Assembly (NCBI GenBank): GCA_045564455.1
Contig: JBJLHG010000001.1
Span: 124,001 to 188,000, forward strand
DNA: 64,000 bases
Direction of reading: 5' to 3'
Source: CASICS01 sp045564455
Lineage (GTDB): Bacteria > Pseudomonadota > Gammaproteobacteria > Magnimaribacterales > AG-339-G14
Notes under the pieces: generated by a model
What the model was told of the DNA's origin: nothing
The model's input: the letters and a program-made list of their open reading frames with translations, nothing else
Database searches by the model: none
Made by a program: the position numbers and the translations under genes
Shown here: positions 44,119 through 53,396 of the stretch, in pieces
Layout: each line of letters begins with the position of its first letter
Numbering within the stretch: the stretch's first letter is position 1

Positions 44119-44782
44119 ATCATCTGATGTTTTATTTTCTCCGATATTTAAAGAGAATCCAATTGCTCTTCAAGTTTTAGGAATTTGTTCAGCTTTAGCA
44201 GTAACTAGTAAGCTTTATCCAACACTAATTATGTGCGTTGCTCTTACAGCAACCGTAACACTTTCAAACTTTTTTATTTCTCTTATTAGAAATATCACTC
44301 CTAGCAACATAAGAATTATTGTACAAATGACCATAATTTCGTCGCTAGTTATTATTGTTGATCAATTACTAAAAGCCTACGATTATGAAACGAGTAAAAC
44401 TTTATCTGTTTTTGTGGGTTTGATAATAACTAATTGTATCGTGATGGGTCGTGCAGAAGCCTTTGCTATGCAAAATGGACCATATATGAGTTTGTTGGAT
44501 GGTTTTGGGAATGGATTAGGGTATAGCGTAATTTTAATAATTGTAGGATCTATAAGAGAATTAATTGGAAGTGGGCAATTGTTAGGAAAGCAAATTTTAC
44601 CATTGGCATCTGATGGAGGCTGGTATGTAAGCAATAATTTCTTTTTGTTACCTCCAAGCTCATTTTTGATAATAGGATTGTTTATATGGTTTTTAAGATC
44701 TTGGAAAACTGATCAAATAGAAGCTCCTGATTTCAAAATGAGTAAAAACTCCCCTAAAGAAATAAAGGTAGATCATGCTTGA
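44111..44782 (+). CDS. nqrD: Na+-translocating NADH:quinone reductase subunit D
   Basis: 223 aa, six membrane segments. 'NPIALQVLGICSALAVTSKL' and 'NCIVMGRAEAFAMQNGPYMSLLDGFGNGLGY' match the NqrD/RnfE family, including the Cys that helps ligate an Fe centre with NqrE. Starts with GTG or TTG-type codon inside the nqrC end and overlaps nqrE by 8 nt. Confidence 0.97.
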   Translation: MAKSSDVLFSPIFKENPIALQVLGICSALAVTSKLYPTLIMCVALTATVTLSNFFISLIRNITPSNIRIIVQMTIISSLVIIVDQLLKAYDYETSKTLSVFVGLIITNCIVMGRAEAFAMQNGPYMSLLDGFGNGLGYSVILIIVGSIRELIGSGQLLGKQILPLASDGGWYVSNNFFLLPPSSFLIIGLFIWFLRSWKTDQIEAPDFKMSKNSPKEIKVDHA

Positions 44783-45386
44783 AAACTATTTAAGTATATT
44801 TATAAATGCAGTTTTTATAGAAAATATAGCTTTGTCTGTGTTTCTAGGAATGTGTACTTTTATTGCTATTTCAAAAAAAATAGACGCAGCGATAGGCTTA
44901 GGAATTGCTGTAATAGTTATTATAGGAATTACTGTCCCTTTAAATAATCTTATTTATACATATATCTTAAGAGAAGGTGCTTTAGCTTGGTTAGGATTTC
45001 CAGAAGTTTCGTTAGAATTTGTCGGCTTGATTAGTTATATCGGAGTAATCGCTGCTACTGTCCAAATCTTAGAAATGTTTCTAGATAAATATGTACCTGT
45101 TTTATATAACGCACTTGGTATATTCCTTCCTTTGATAACCGTTAACTGTGCAATATTAGGAGCATCTTTATTTATGGTTGAAAAAAGTTTAGCTTTTGGA
45201 GAAAGCGTTGTTTACGGCTTAGGAGCTGGAGTTGGCTGGGCTTTAGCAATTGCAATGTTAGCTGGAATAAGAGAGAAACTAAAGTATAGCGATATACCAG
45301 ACGGTCTTCAGGGCTTAGGAATCACTTTTATAACAGTCGGTTTAATGTGTTTTGGATTCATGTCATTTGGAGGAATTAGTCTCTAA
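44775..45386 (+). CDS. nqrE: Na+-translocating NADH:quinone reductase subunit E
   Basis: 203 aa, six membrane segments with inverted topology to NqrD. 'FIENIALSVFLGMCTFIAISKK' and 'LPLITVNCAILGASLFMVEK' carry the conserved Cys residues. Shares the D/E iron site. Overlaps nqrF by 1 nt. Confidence 0.97.
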   Translation: MLENYLSIFINAVFIENIALSVFLGMCTFIAISKKIDAAIGLGIAVIVIIGITVPLNNLIYTYILREGALAWLGFPEVSLEFVGLISYIGVIAATVQILEMFLDKYVPVLYNALGIFLPLITVNCAILGASLFMVEKSLAFGESVVYGLGAGVGWALAIAMLAGIREKLKYSDIPDGLQGLGITFITVGLMCFGFMSFGGISL

Positions 45387-46618
45387 TGGTTGATTTAATA
45401 GAAATATCTTTAGGAATAGTAGCTTTTACATTAATCGTAAATTTAATGATATTTGTGATCTTATTTGCAAGAACTAGGTTGGTTTCAACTGGTGACGTAA
45501 AAGTTGAAATAAATGGTGATCCAGATAAAACAATTACTGTTCCTGCTGGAGGTAAGCTACTTCAAACTTTAGCTGATCAGAATTTATTTTTATCTTCTGC
45601 CTGCGGAGGCGGTGGAACTTGTGCGCAATGTCGTTGCCAAGTATTTGATGGCGGCGGATCTATACTAGCTACTGAGGAAGCTCATTTTAATAATAGAGAA
45701 AAAAAAGATAACTGGCGTTTATCCTGTCAAGTGCCGGTTAAAAGCGATATGAAAATAACTGTTCCAGATGAAGTATTTGGAGCAAAAAAATGGAACACAA
45801 CAGTTTTATCAAATGACAATGTCGCTACTTTTATTAAAGAATTAGTCTTGAAGCTTCCGGAAGGAGAAGACGTTGGTTTTGATGCTGGAGGTTATGTCCA
45901 AATGGAAATCCCCGCCTACGAAGCTAATTATAAAGATTTTGCTATAGAGGGGGATTATATTGAAGATTGGGAAAAGTTTAAGGTATTAGATAATGTTTCA
46001 GTCGTGAAAGAGCCAGTAATTAGAGCATATTCAATGGCTAATTACCCTGAAGAAAAAGGAGTAATGAAATTTAATATAAGAATTGCTTCTCCACCTCCAG
46101 GATCAAGTTTTCCTCCTGGCGAAGCGTCTTCATATTTATTTAATCTTAAACCAGGCGACCCTTTAACTATTTTCGGTCCTTTTGGAGAATTCATGGCTAA
46201 AGAAACTAATAATGAAATGGTCTTTATTGGTGGAGGAGCTGGAATGGCACCAATGAGATCTCATATTTTTGATCAATTACTTAGTTTAGATTCTTCTAGA
46301 AAAATATCTTTTTGGTATGGCGCTAGAAGTTTGAAAGAAATGTTTTATGTAGAAGAATTTAATAGGCTTCAAGATGAATATGAAAATTTTTCTTGGCATG
46401 CGGCACTTTCTGATCCTCAACCTGAAGATCATTGGGAAGGAATGACAGGTTTTATTCACCAAGTCTTGCATGATAATTATTTAAAAGACCACGCATCTCC
46501 AGAAGACTCTGAATACTATATGTGCGGACCTCCAATGATGATGGATGCTTGTTTCAAAATGCTTGATAATTTAGGAGTAGAGCCTGAGAACATAATGTTC
46601 GATGATTTTGGCGGCTAA
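45386..46618 (+). CDS. nqrF: Na+-translocating NADH:quinone reductase subunit F
   Basis: 410 aa. The entry subunit: an N-terminal membrane helix, a [2Fe-2S] ferredoxin domain ('SSACGGGGTCAQCRCQV' plus 'LSCQVPV'), an FAD domain ('RAYSMANYPEE') and an NADH domain ('FIGGGAGMAPMRSHIF', 'YMCGPPMM'). It ends 17 nt inside apbE. Confidence 0.98.
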   Translation: MVDLIEISLGIVAFTLIVNLMIFVILFARTRLVSTGDVKVEINGDPDKTITVPAGGKLLQTLADQNLFLSSACGGGGTCAQCRCQVFDGGGSILATEEAHFNNREKKDNWRLSCQVPVKSDMKITVPDEVFGAKKWNTTVLSNDNVATFIKELVLKLPEGEDVGFDAGGYVQMEIPAYEANYKDFAIEGDYIEDWEKFKVLDNVSVVKEPVIRAYSMANYPEEKGVMKFNIRIASPPPGSSFPPGEASSYLFNLKPGDPLTIFGPFGEFMAKETNNEMVFIGGGAGMAPMRSHIFDQLLSLDSSRKISFWYGARSLKEMFYVEEFNRLQDEYENFSWHAALSDPQPEDHWEGMTGFIHQVLHDNYLKDHASPEDSEYYMCGPPMMMDACFKMLDNLGVEPENIMFDDFGG

Positions 46619-47438
46619 CTTGTATCAATTTTTATGTAAATTATTCCTCTTATTAACTTTTTTAATAAGTTGTTCATCAAATTCTAATTTAAAAGTTTTT
46701 CAGGGAGAAATCTTTGGAACTACTTGGCAGGTTAAATATTTTGATGAAAAAGATAAAGATATAAAGCCTTTAATTCTTAATGAATTAAAAAGAATTGATA
46801 GTATTTTTTCTACTTATAAAAAAGACTCATACATATCTAAAGTAAATAGAGGAGAAGTTTCTGAATTTGAAAATGACGACTTTCTAAGATTGATAAACTT
46901 ATCTCTGAAAATAAAAAATAGATCTAATGGAGCTTTTAATGTTTTTTTAAATGATCAATATGATTTAAATGCTATTGCAAAAGGTTACGCAGTAGATACT
47001 TTGTCGAAAATTTTAAAAGAAGAAGAGATTATTAATTTTATGATAGAAATAGGTGGCGAAATGCGATTTGAAGGTCAGAAGGGAGCTCATGAGTGGAGTT
47101 TCGCTTTGATTGATCCTTCATTTAATAAATCTATTCATAAAGATTTTAAAGTTAAACAAAATATATCTATCGCAACATCCGGCGATTATAGAAATCCAGG
47201 CCATATAATTGATCCACTTGCTCTTTCTTCGATTGATACAAATTTATTATCTGTATCTGTCTTAAATGAATCTTCAACTGCTCTGGCCGATGCATGGGCA
47301 ACTGCCTTGTATGCAACCTCAAATAATGAATGGATAGATTTAGCTAATTCGAATAACTTAGCTGCATATTTTATTTATCAAGATTCAGAAAAAATTGTTT
47401 CATCAAGTACCTTAAGATGGGATGAATTGATAGAATAA
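46602..47438 (+). CDS. apbE: ApbE flavin transferase (lipoprotein)
   Basis: 278 aa, a little short for the family (about 340). Lipoprotein signal with lipobox 'FLISC' near residue 24, then 'GTTWQVKYF', 'AIAKGYAVDTL', 'GGEMRFEG' and 'ATSGDYRN', the FAD/Mg-binding elements. It transfers FMN from FAD to the Thr of NqrB and NqrC, encoded just upstream. The ATG lies inside the nqrF 3' end. Confidence 0.95.
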   Translation: MILAANLYQFLCKLFLLLTFLISCSSNSNLKVFQGEIFGTTWQVKYFDEKDKDIKPLILNELKRIDSIFSTYKKDSYISKVNRGEVSEFENDDFLRLINLSLKIKNRSNGAFNVFLNDQYDLNAIAKGYAVDTLSKILKEEEIINFMIEIGGEMRFEGQKGAHEWSFALIDPSFNKSIHKDFKVKQNISIATSGDYRNPGHIIDPLALSSIDTNLLSVSVLNESSTALADAWATALYATSNNEWIDLANSNNLAAYFIYQDSEKIVSSSTLRWDELIE

Positions 47439-47441
47439 CTT

Positions 47442-47600
47442 ATGGCTACAGTAGTTTTCGCAATAATTGTAATAGCTTTATCTATAGGAGGAATGGCTAT
47501 CGGATTAATCTTACAAAATAAACCACTCCAACCAAGCTGTGGAGGGATTTATTTAGATAAAGGTGAGTCTTGTAGTATTTGCGGTAAGGTCAAAGACTAG
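47442..47600 (+). CDS. nqrM: NqrM, Na+-NQR maturation factor
   Basis: 52 aa, with an N-terminal membrane helix (about residues 3-24) and a Cys-rich tail 'SCGGIYLDKGESCSICGK' with four cysteines. The family (formerly DUF539) is needed to insert the NqrD/E iron centre. It starts 3 nt after apbE. Its TAG shares the bases CTAG with the convergent aceA stop, so no terminator separates them. Confidence 0.93.
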   Translation: MATVVFAIIVIALSIGGMAIGLILQNKPLQPSCGGIYLDKGESCSICGKVKD

Positions 47601-49177
47601 AACTGATTCATAGTATTGTCTTTACCAGAAGCTTTTAGAGCTGCATCACCTGCAAAGTACTCTTTGTGGTCATCTCCCATGTCTGAACCAGCCATATTTT
47701 GATGTTTCACACATGCAATCCCTTCTCGAATTTCTTTACGTTGAACACCTTGAACATATCCTAGCATTCCTTTTTCTCCAAAATATTCTTTAGCTAAGTT
47801 ATCAGTAGACAATGCGGCAGTATGATATGTTGGAAGAGTAATTAAATGGTGAAAAATTCCAGCTTCTTTTGCAGCATCGGCTTGGAAAGTACGTATTCTT
47901 TCATCTGCTTCTTTTCCTAACTCAGTATCATCGTATTTCTCATCCATTAAAGCTTCTCTTTCATATGCAGAAGTATCTTGACCTTTTTCAGTCATTTTAT
48001 CGAAGACCTGTTGACGGAAATTAAGAGTCCAATTAAAAGAAGGGCTATTGTTGTATACCAATTTAGCATTGGGAATTACTTTCTTGATCTCATCCATCAT
48101 TGCTCCTATTTGGCCTATATGAGGCTTTTCGGTTTCTATCCAAATAAGATCCGCACCATTTTGTAAGCTAGTTATTGAGTCAAGAATACATCTTTCCTCT
48201 CCAGTTCCTTTTTTAAATTGATAGAGATTACTAGGTAATCTTTTCGGTCTTACTAGTTTTCCATGATAATTAATACAAACATCACCATGTTTCATATCTT
48301 TATCTGAAACTTCTTCAAGGTCTAGAAAAGAATTGTATTGATCTCCTAAATCACCTATTTCATGAGTTATAGCTATTCTTTGAGTCAATCCAGCTCCAAG
48401 AGAATCTGTTCTGGCAACGATAACCCCATCATCGACACCTAATTCAAGAAATGCATATCTGACTGCATTAATTTTTGCTAAGAAGTCAGAATGAGGAACA
48501 GTAACTTTTCCGTCTTGATGGCCACATTGTTTTTCATCTGAAACTTGGTTCTCTATCTGAATACAGCAAGCACCTGCCTCAATCATTTGTTTTGCCATTA
48601 AATAAGTAGCTTCTTCGTTACCAAATCCTGCATCTATGTCAGCAATAATTGGAACAACGTGAGTTTGGAAATTATCAATTTTTTCTTGAATTGCTGTTTT
48701 AGCATCACCCTCGGCTGCATCCAATTCTCTAAATAATCCACCCAATTCTCGAGCATCTGCTTGTCTTAGAAAGGTATAGAGTTCATTTATTAGACTAGCA
48801 ACAGATGTTTTTTCATGCATTGATTGATCAGGAAGAGGTCCAAATTCTGATCTAAGAGCTGCAATCATCCAACCTGAAAGGTATAGGTAATTTCTTTTGT
48901 TTGTTCCAAAATGCTTTTTGATAGAAATCATTTTTTGCTGACCAATAAATCCATGCCAGCATCCTAAAGATTGAGTGTATAAAGAAGGATCTTTATCGTA
49001 AGCATCCATATCTTCTCTCATAATTGAAGCAGTATATTTAGCAATATCTATTCCAGTCTGAAAACGATTTTGCATTTTCATTCGGGCAGCACTTTCAGGA
49101 TTAATATTTCCAAAAAGATTTTTATCAGAATCTGTTAGTTTGCTGCACTCTTCTATCGTTTTTTTGTAATCAAGCAT
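47597..49177 (-). CDS. aceA: Isocitrate lyase, long Pseudomonas-type
   Basis: 526 aa (the E. coli type is ~434, the Pseudomonas type ~531). Splits isocitrate to glyoxylate and succinate. The active-site loop is 'KQCGH' (residues 216-220, Cys218), as in the long type, instead of the KKCGH of the short type. 'IDAGFGNEEATYLMAKQMIEAG', 'YNNSPSFNWTLNFRQQVF' and C-terminal 'KDNTMNQF' are typical. It competes with icd (51769) for isocitrate. No malate synthase or aceK is in the window. Confidence 0.97.
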   Translation of the reverse strand: MLDYKKTIEECSKLTDSDKNLFGNINPESAARMKMQNRFQTGIDIAKYTASIMREDMDAYDKDPSLYTQSLGCWHGFIGQQKMISIKKHFGTNKRNYLYLSGWMIAALRSEFGPLPDQSMHEKTSVASLINELYTFLRQADARELGGLFRELDAAEGDAKTAIQEKIDNFQTHVVPIIADIDAGFGNEEATYLMAKQMIEAGACCIQIENQVSDEKQCGHQDGKVTVPHSDFLAKINAVRYAFLELGVDDGVIVARTDSLGAGLTQRIAITHEIGDLGDQYNSFLDLEEVSDKDMKHGDVCINYHGKLVRPKRLPSNLYQFKKGTGEERCILDSITSLQNGADLIWIETEKPHIGQIGAMMDEIKKVIPNAKLVYNNSPSFNWTLNFRQQVFDKMTEKGQDTSAYEREALMDEKYDDTELGKEADERIRTFQADAAKEAGIFHHLITLPTYHTAALSTDNLAKEYFGEKGMLGYVQGVQRKEIREGIACVKHQNMAGSDMGDDHKEYFAGDAALKASGKDNTMNQF

Positions 49178-49201
49178 TTTATTTCCTTAATTGATTTAGG
49201 G

Positions 49202-50566
49202 TTATATTTCTTTAGCTAACTGCTTAGCTAAGCCGACGTATTCTAAAGGAGAAAGTAGGGAAAGTTTAGTTTTATCTTCTTCGCTAATCTCTAGATTTGC
49301 TATGATATCTAAATAGATCGTTTTATCAAATGGTTTTCCTCTAGAAAGTTTTTTTATTAAATTGTAACTATCTTTAACTCCATTTTTTCTCATAATGGTT
49401 TGAACAGCTTCAGCTAATACTTCCCAACTTTTATTGAGATCCTGGTTGATTGTGACTTTGTTAGGCTCAATTTTAGAAAGACCTTTTAAAAGAGACTTAT
49501 AAGCCAAGAATGAATAAGCAAATGCTGATCCCAAGTTTCTCTGAGTTGTGGAATCCGAAAGGTCTCTCTGAAGTCTTGAGATTTGTAGTTTATCCTTCAT
49601 AGAAAATAACAAACCGTTACTCAAGACTAAATTGCCTTCAGCATTTTCAAAATCAATAGGGTTAACTTTGTGAGGCATCGTTGAAGATCCAACTTCGCCT
49701 GATATAACTAACTGTTTCAGATAACCTTTTGATATGTATAACCAAGCATCCTTTGATAAATCTAATAAAACATTATTTAGATTTTCAATCACTGACATAA
49801 TGGATACCAAAACATCTTTTTGTTCTATTTGAGTTGAATATTTAGACCAACTTAAACCTAGTGAATTAACAAACTTTTTTGAAATTAATTGCCAATTAAT
49901 TTTTTCATCAACAATTAAATGAGCATTGTAATTACCTACGGCACCATTAAATTTTCCTGCTGGAATATGACTTTTTAAAAGGGTTAAATGAAATTTAATT
50001 CTTTCATGAAAATTAGCTATTTCTTTTCCAAGAGTAGTCGGGGAAGCAGTCTGTCCATGAGTATGAGAAAGCATAGCTATGCCGGACCATTTTTTTGATT
50101 TTTGTTTGAGTTCCTTAAGCAGAATGTTATTAATGTCTTTATATTCGTTATCTAAAAAACCCTTTAGCATAAGGCTATATGACAAATTATTTATGTCTTC
50201 TGAAGTGCAGCAAAAATGAACAAATTCATTATATTTAGAAAGATTAAGGTCATTAAGTAATTTACAGATATAAAGTTCTATTGCTTTAACGTCATGATTC
50301 GTTTTAGATTCAATTTTCTTTATTGCTTGAGCATCTTTTAAAGAAAAATTAATTATTAGGTTTTCTAAAGTTTTTTCGTTCTTTTTTGAAAAGGGTTTTA
50401 CAAAAGGAATGCTTTTGTTTTTTGACATAAAAATAAGCCATTTTACTTCAACAATAAATCTATTTTTTATGAGAGCAAATTCGCTAAAATATTTTTCTAA
50501 TTCTGCAACCTTAGCTGCATATCTGCCGTCGAGTGGAGAAATTGAATTAAGTGTGTCTTTAAGCAT
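49202..50566 (-). CDS. purB: Adenylosuccinate lyase
   Basis: 454 aa (E. coli 456). Acts twice in purine synthesis (SAICAR to AICAR, adenylosuccinate to AMP). 'SPLDGRYAAKVAELEKYFSEFALIKNRF' at the N-terminus, 'FVHFCCTSEDINNLSYSLML', 'AMLSHTHGQTASPTTLGKEI' with the catalytic His, and the signature 'GSSTMPHKVNPIDFENAEGN' are visible. In E. coli purB also lies near mnmA, with hflD between; hflD is absent here. Confidence 0.97.
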   Translation of the reverse strand: MLKDTLNSISPLDGRYAAKVAELEKYFSEFALIKNRFIVEVKWLIFMSKNKSIPFVKPFSKKNEKTLENLIINFSLKDAQAIKKIESKTNHDVKAIELYICKLLNDLNLSKYNEFVHFCCTSEDINNLSYSLMLKGFLDNEYKDINNILLKELKQKSKKWSGIAMLSHTHGQTASPTTLGKEIANFHERIKFHLTLLKSHIPAGKFNGAVGNYNAHLIVDEKINWQLISKKFVNSLGLSWSKYSTQIEQKDVLVSIMSVIENLNNVLLDLSKDAWLYISKGYLKQLVISGEVGSSTMPHKVNPIDFENAEGNLVLSNGLLFSMKDKLQISRLQRDLSDSTTQRNLGSAFAYSFLAYKSLLKGLSKIEPNKVTINQDLNKSWEVLAEAVQTIMRKNGVKDSYNLIKKLSRGKPFDKTIYLDIIANLEISEEDKTKLSLLSPLEYVGLAKQLAKEI

Positions 50567-50642
50567 TAGAAGCTTGAAGATTATACATTAAAAGAATCTT
50601 TTTTAGATGTAATAACGCGAATTTATATCTACATAGTTAATT

Positions 50643-51710
50643 TTAATTTATTTCTCCACCTCCAAGGCAAATGTTATCTTTATAAAATACTATCGATTGC
50701 CCTGAAGTAATTGCTCTTTGAGGATCTTCAAAATCAACCAACCACTTGTTTTCAACTTGTTGTAAAGAACACTTTTGATCTTGTTGACGATATCTTATTT
50801 TTGCAGATAATTTGTCTAGAGCAGGCTTTTTTTCTACTAACCAATTAACCTCAGATACTTCTAGTTGCGAAGAAAATAAAAGAGGATGATTGTTGTCTTG
50901 AACAACCATCAAAGTATTGTCTTTAATATTTTTTTTTGCAACATACCAAGGCTGCTCTGGAGAGCCTTTCACGCCCCCTATTCCTAGACCTTGTCTTTGC
51001 CCAATAGTGTAAAAATATAATCCTTTATGCTCACCAATCTTAACTCCCTTTTCGTTTATGATTTCACCTCTAATTTCAGGTAGATATCCTGATAGAAACT
51101 CAGGGAAAGGTCTTTCTCCAATAAAACATATTCCAGTACTATCTTTCTTATTATGAGTTATTAAATCTCTATCCTTAGCAATTATTCTTACTTGAGATTT
51201 TTTAATATCTCCTATTGGAAATAAGCACTTAGCTAATACTCTTTTGTTTATATTATTTAAAAAATAAGTTTGATCTTTTAACTGATCAACAGCTTTTATT
51301 AAAAAAGTTTCATCTTCACTTTTTTCGGTTTGGCAGTAATGTCCTGTTGCTACAAAATCATAATTATTATCTTCAGCATAATTAAAGAATTCTTCAAATT
51401 TTATGTATTTATTACAAAATATATCTGGGTTAGGAGTTTTGCCTTCTTTTAAGCCTGATAAAAAGTAATCAAAAACCTTTACACTGTATTCTTTAGCAAA
51501 GTTAAGTTGAATTAACTCTATATCTAATTTTTGACATACCGATGCCGCATCAAGAAAATCTTCTTTAACACTGCAGTATGGAGTGCCGTCATCGTCACTC
51601 CAATTTTTCATGAACGCACCTGTAACTTCAAAACCTTGGTCTATAAGCAAGGCAGCAGCTACTGAAGAATCTACTCCTCCTGACATTCCTACTAATACTT
51701 TTTTTGTCAT
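50643..51710 (-). CDS. mnmA: tRNA-specific 2-thiouridylase MnmA
   Basis: 355 aa. Puts the 2-thio group on U34 of tRNA-Glu, Gln and Lys. PP-loop 'GMSGGVDSS' (residues 8-16), catalytic Cys99 in 'TPNPDIFCNKYIKF' and the persulfide Cys195 in 'DSTGICFIGERPF'. Divergent from icd with a 58-nt shared promoter region; the same gene pair stands side by side in E. coli. Confidence 0.97.
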   Translation of the reverse strand: MTKKVLVGMSGGVDSSVAAALLIDQGFEVTGAFMKNWSDDDGTPYCSVKEDFLDAASVCQKLDIELIQLNFAKEYSVKVFDYFLSGLKEGKTPNPDIFCNKYIKFEEFFNYAEDNNYDFVATGHYCQTEKSEDETFLIKAVDQLKDQTYFLNNINKRVLAKCLFPIGDIKKSQVRIIAKDRDLITHNKKDSTGICFIGERPFPEFLSGYLPEIRGEIINEKGVKIGEHKGLYFYTIGQRQGLGIGGVKGSPEQPWYVAKKNIKDNTLMVVQDNNHPLLFSSQLEVSEVNWLVEKKPALDKLSAKIRYRQQDQKCSLQQVENKWLVDFEDPQRAITSGQSIVFYKDNICLGGGEIN

Positions 51711-51768
51711 AACTTAAGACTTTTAAAAATGATATGATATCTTTTTACGTTTATTCTAAATCGTTTAT

Positions 51769-53043
51769 ATGAAATATAAAAAAATAATAGTTCCCGAGGA
51801 TGGAACAAAAATCACTTTTGATGACTCTGGCAATATAAATATTCCTAATAATCCAATCGTTCCCTACATAGAAGGAGATGGGATTGGTACTGATATAACT
51901 CCTGTTATGAAAAAAGTCATAGACTTCGCAGTTAAAAAAGCCTACGGAAATGAAAAAAAAATCAACTGGATGGAAGTTTTTGCGGGAGAGAAATCGTTAA
52001 AAGTTTACGGAGATAATGTATGGCTTCCTGATGAAACATTAGCGGCCCTTAACGAGTTTGTTGTTGGAATAAAAGGTCCTTTAACAACCCCAATTGGCGG
52101 TGGAATTAGATCTTTAAACGTTGCATTAAGGCAGAAACTAGATCTGTTTTTATGTCAGCGTCCAATTCGTTACTTTGAAGGTGTTCCGACACCGGTTTTA
52201 AGACCCGAACTTACTGATATGGTTGTCTTTAGAGAAAATTCTGAAGATATATATACAGGAATTGAATTTGAAGCAGGAAGCGAAGAAGCAAAAAAAATTA
52301 TTAATTTTTTAACTGCAGAAATGGGAGTAACGAATATTCGTTTTGAAGACAATTGTGGAATAGGTGTGAAAAATATTTCCAAAGAAGGAACGGAAAGATT
52401 GGTTAGAAAAGCAATCGAATACGCAATTGAGCATGATAGATCTTCAGTCTCAATTGTACATAAAGGAAACATAATGAAATTTACAGAAGGCTCATTTAAG
52501 AAATGGGCCTATGAACTTGCAGAAAGAGAGTTTGGAGCTTTATCCTTAGATGGTGGCGATTGGATGAGAATTAGAAACCCAAAAACTAGAAGGCCAATTA
52601 TCATCAAAGATGTAATTACAGATAATTTTCTTCAGCAAATTTTAATTAGACCGGTTGATTATGACGTTGTTGCGACTATGAATCTTAATGGAGACTTTAT
52701 TTCTGATGCATTAGCAGCGAAAGTAGGCGGATTAGGTTTGGCTCCTGGAGCAAATATTGGCTCATCTGTAGCCTTGTTTGAAGCTACTCATGGAACGGCA
52801 CCTAAATATGCTGGCAAAGATAAGATAAATCCATCTTCATTAATTCTTTCTGCTCATATGATGCTTGAGTTTATGGGATGGCAAGAAGCAGCTGATTATG
52901 TTTTAAAAGGTATTAGCTGGTCAATCAAGTCTAAATTAGTAACTTATGATCTTGATAGATTAATGGAAGGGGCTACTTTATTAAAATGCTCTGAATTTGG
53001 TGATTCAATTATCAAAGGAATGGATCAAGAGAAAATAAATTAG
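51769..53043 (+). CDS. icd: Isocitrate dehydrogenase (NADP+)
   Basis: 424 aa (E. coli 416). 'PIVPYIEGDGIGTDITPVMKKVID', the substrate loop 'GGGIRSLNVALRQKLDLFLCQRPIRY' with the regulatory Ser, and 'LAPGANIGSSVALFEATHGTAPKYAGKDKINPSSLILSAHMML' are present. Decarboxylates isocitrate to 2-oxoglutarate. The first gene of a likely icd-clpS-clpA unit (clpS is 2 nt downstream). Confidence 0.97.
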   Translation: MKYKKIIVPEDGTKITFDDSGNINIPNNPIVPYIEGDGIGTDITPVMKKVIDFAVKKAYGNEKKINWMEVFAGEKSLKVYGDNVWLPDETLAALNEFVVGIKGPLTTPIGGGIRSLNVALRQKLDLFLCQRPIRYFEGVPTPVLRPELTDMVVFRENSEDIYTGIEFEAGSEEAKKIINFLTAEMGVTNIRFEDNCGIGVKNISKEGTERLVRKAIEYAIEHDRSSVSIVHKGNIMKFTEGSFKKWAYELAEREFGALSLDGGDWMRIRNPKTRRPIIIKDVITDNFLQQILIRPVDYDVVATMNLNGDFISDALAAKVGGLGLAPGANIGSSVALFEATHGTAPKYAGKDKINPSSLILSAHMMLEFMGWQEAADYVLKGISWSIKSKLVTYDLDRLMEGATLLKCSEFGDSIIKGMDQEKIN

Positions 53044-53045
53044 AA

Positions 53046-53396
53046 ATGATAAGAGAGTTATTGAAAAATAACAGCCAAAATGATTTTGAAGATAATTCTT
53101 CTGTTTTGGTTAAACCTGCTGATCCTATTTTAAAAAGGCCCTCCTTATATCATGTAGTTCTATTGAATGACGATTACACACCAATGGAGTTCGTTATATA
53201 TATTCTTCAATCCTTTTTTGGGTATGATAAGGAAAAAGCTACAGAAATTATGTTGGCTGTTCATACAAAAGGAAAAGGAATATGTGGTGTTTTTACTCGA
53301 GAGGTAGCAGAAACTAAGTCATCTCACATTAATAACTTTGCCCAACAAAATGAACATCCGTTAATTAGCGAGATTGAACCCGCGGAGGATGATTAA
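53046..53396 (+). CDS. clpS: ClpS, N-end rule adaptor for ClpAP
   Basis: 116 aa. Delivers proteins with N-terminal Phe, Leu, Trp or Tyr to ClpA. 'YHVVLLNDDYTPMEFVIYIL' holds the Asn-Asp pair that reads the N-degron, and 'EIMLAVHTKGKGICGVFTREVAETK' the His and the ClpA-binding surface. The clpA TTG follows its stop directly. Confidence 0.96.
   Translation: MIRELLKNNSQNDFEDNSSVLVKPADPILKRPSLYHVVLLNDDYTPMEFVIYILQSFFGYDKEKATEIMLAVHTKGKGICGVFTREVAETKSSHINNFAQQNEHPLISEIEPAEDD

Noticed and set aside
47597..49177. KQCGH instead of KKCGH in isocitrate lyase as a missing catalytic residue
   Set aside because: The long Pseudomonas-type isocitrate lyases normally carry KQCGH; the catalytic Cys is present.
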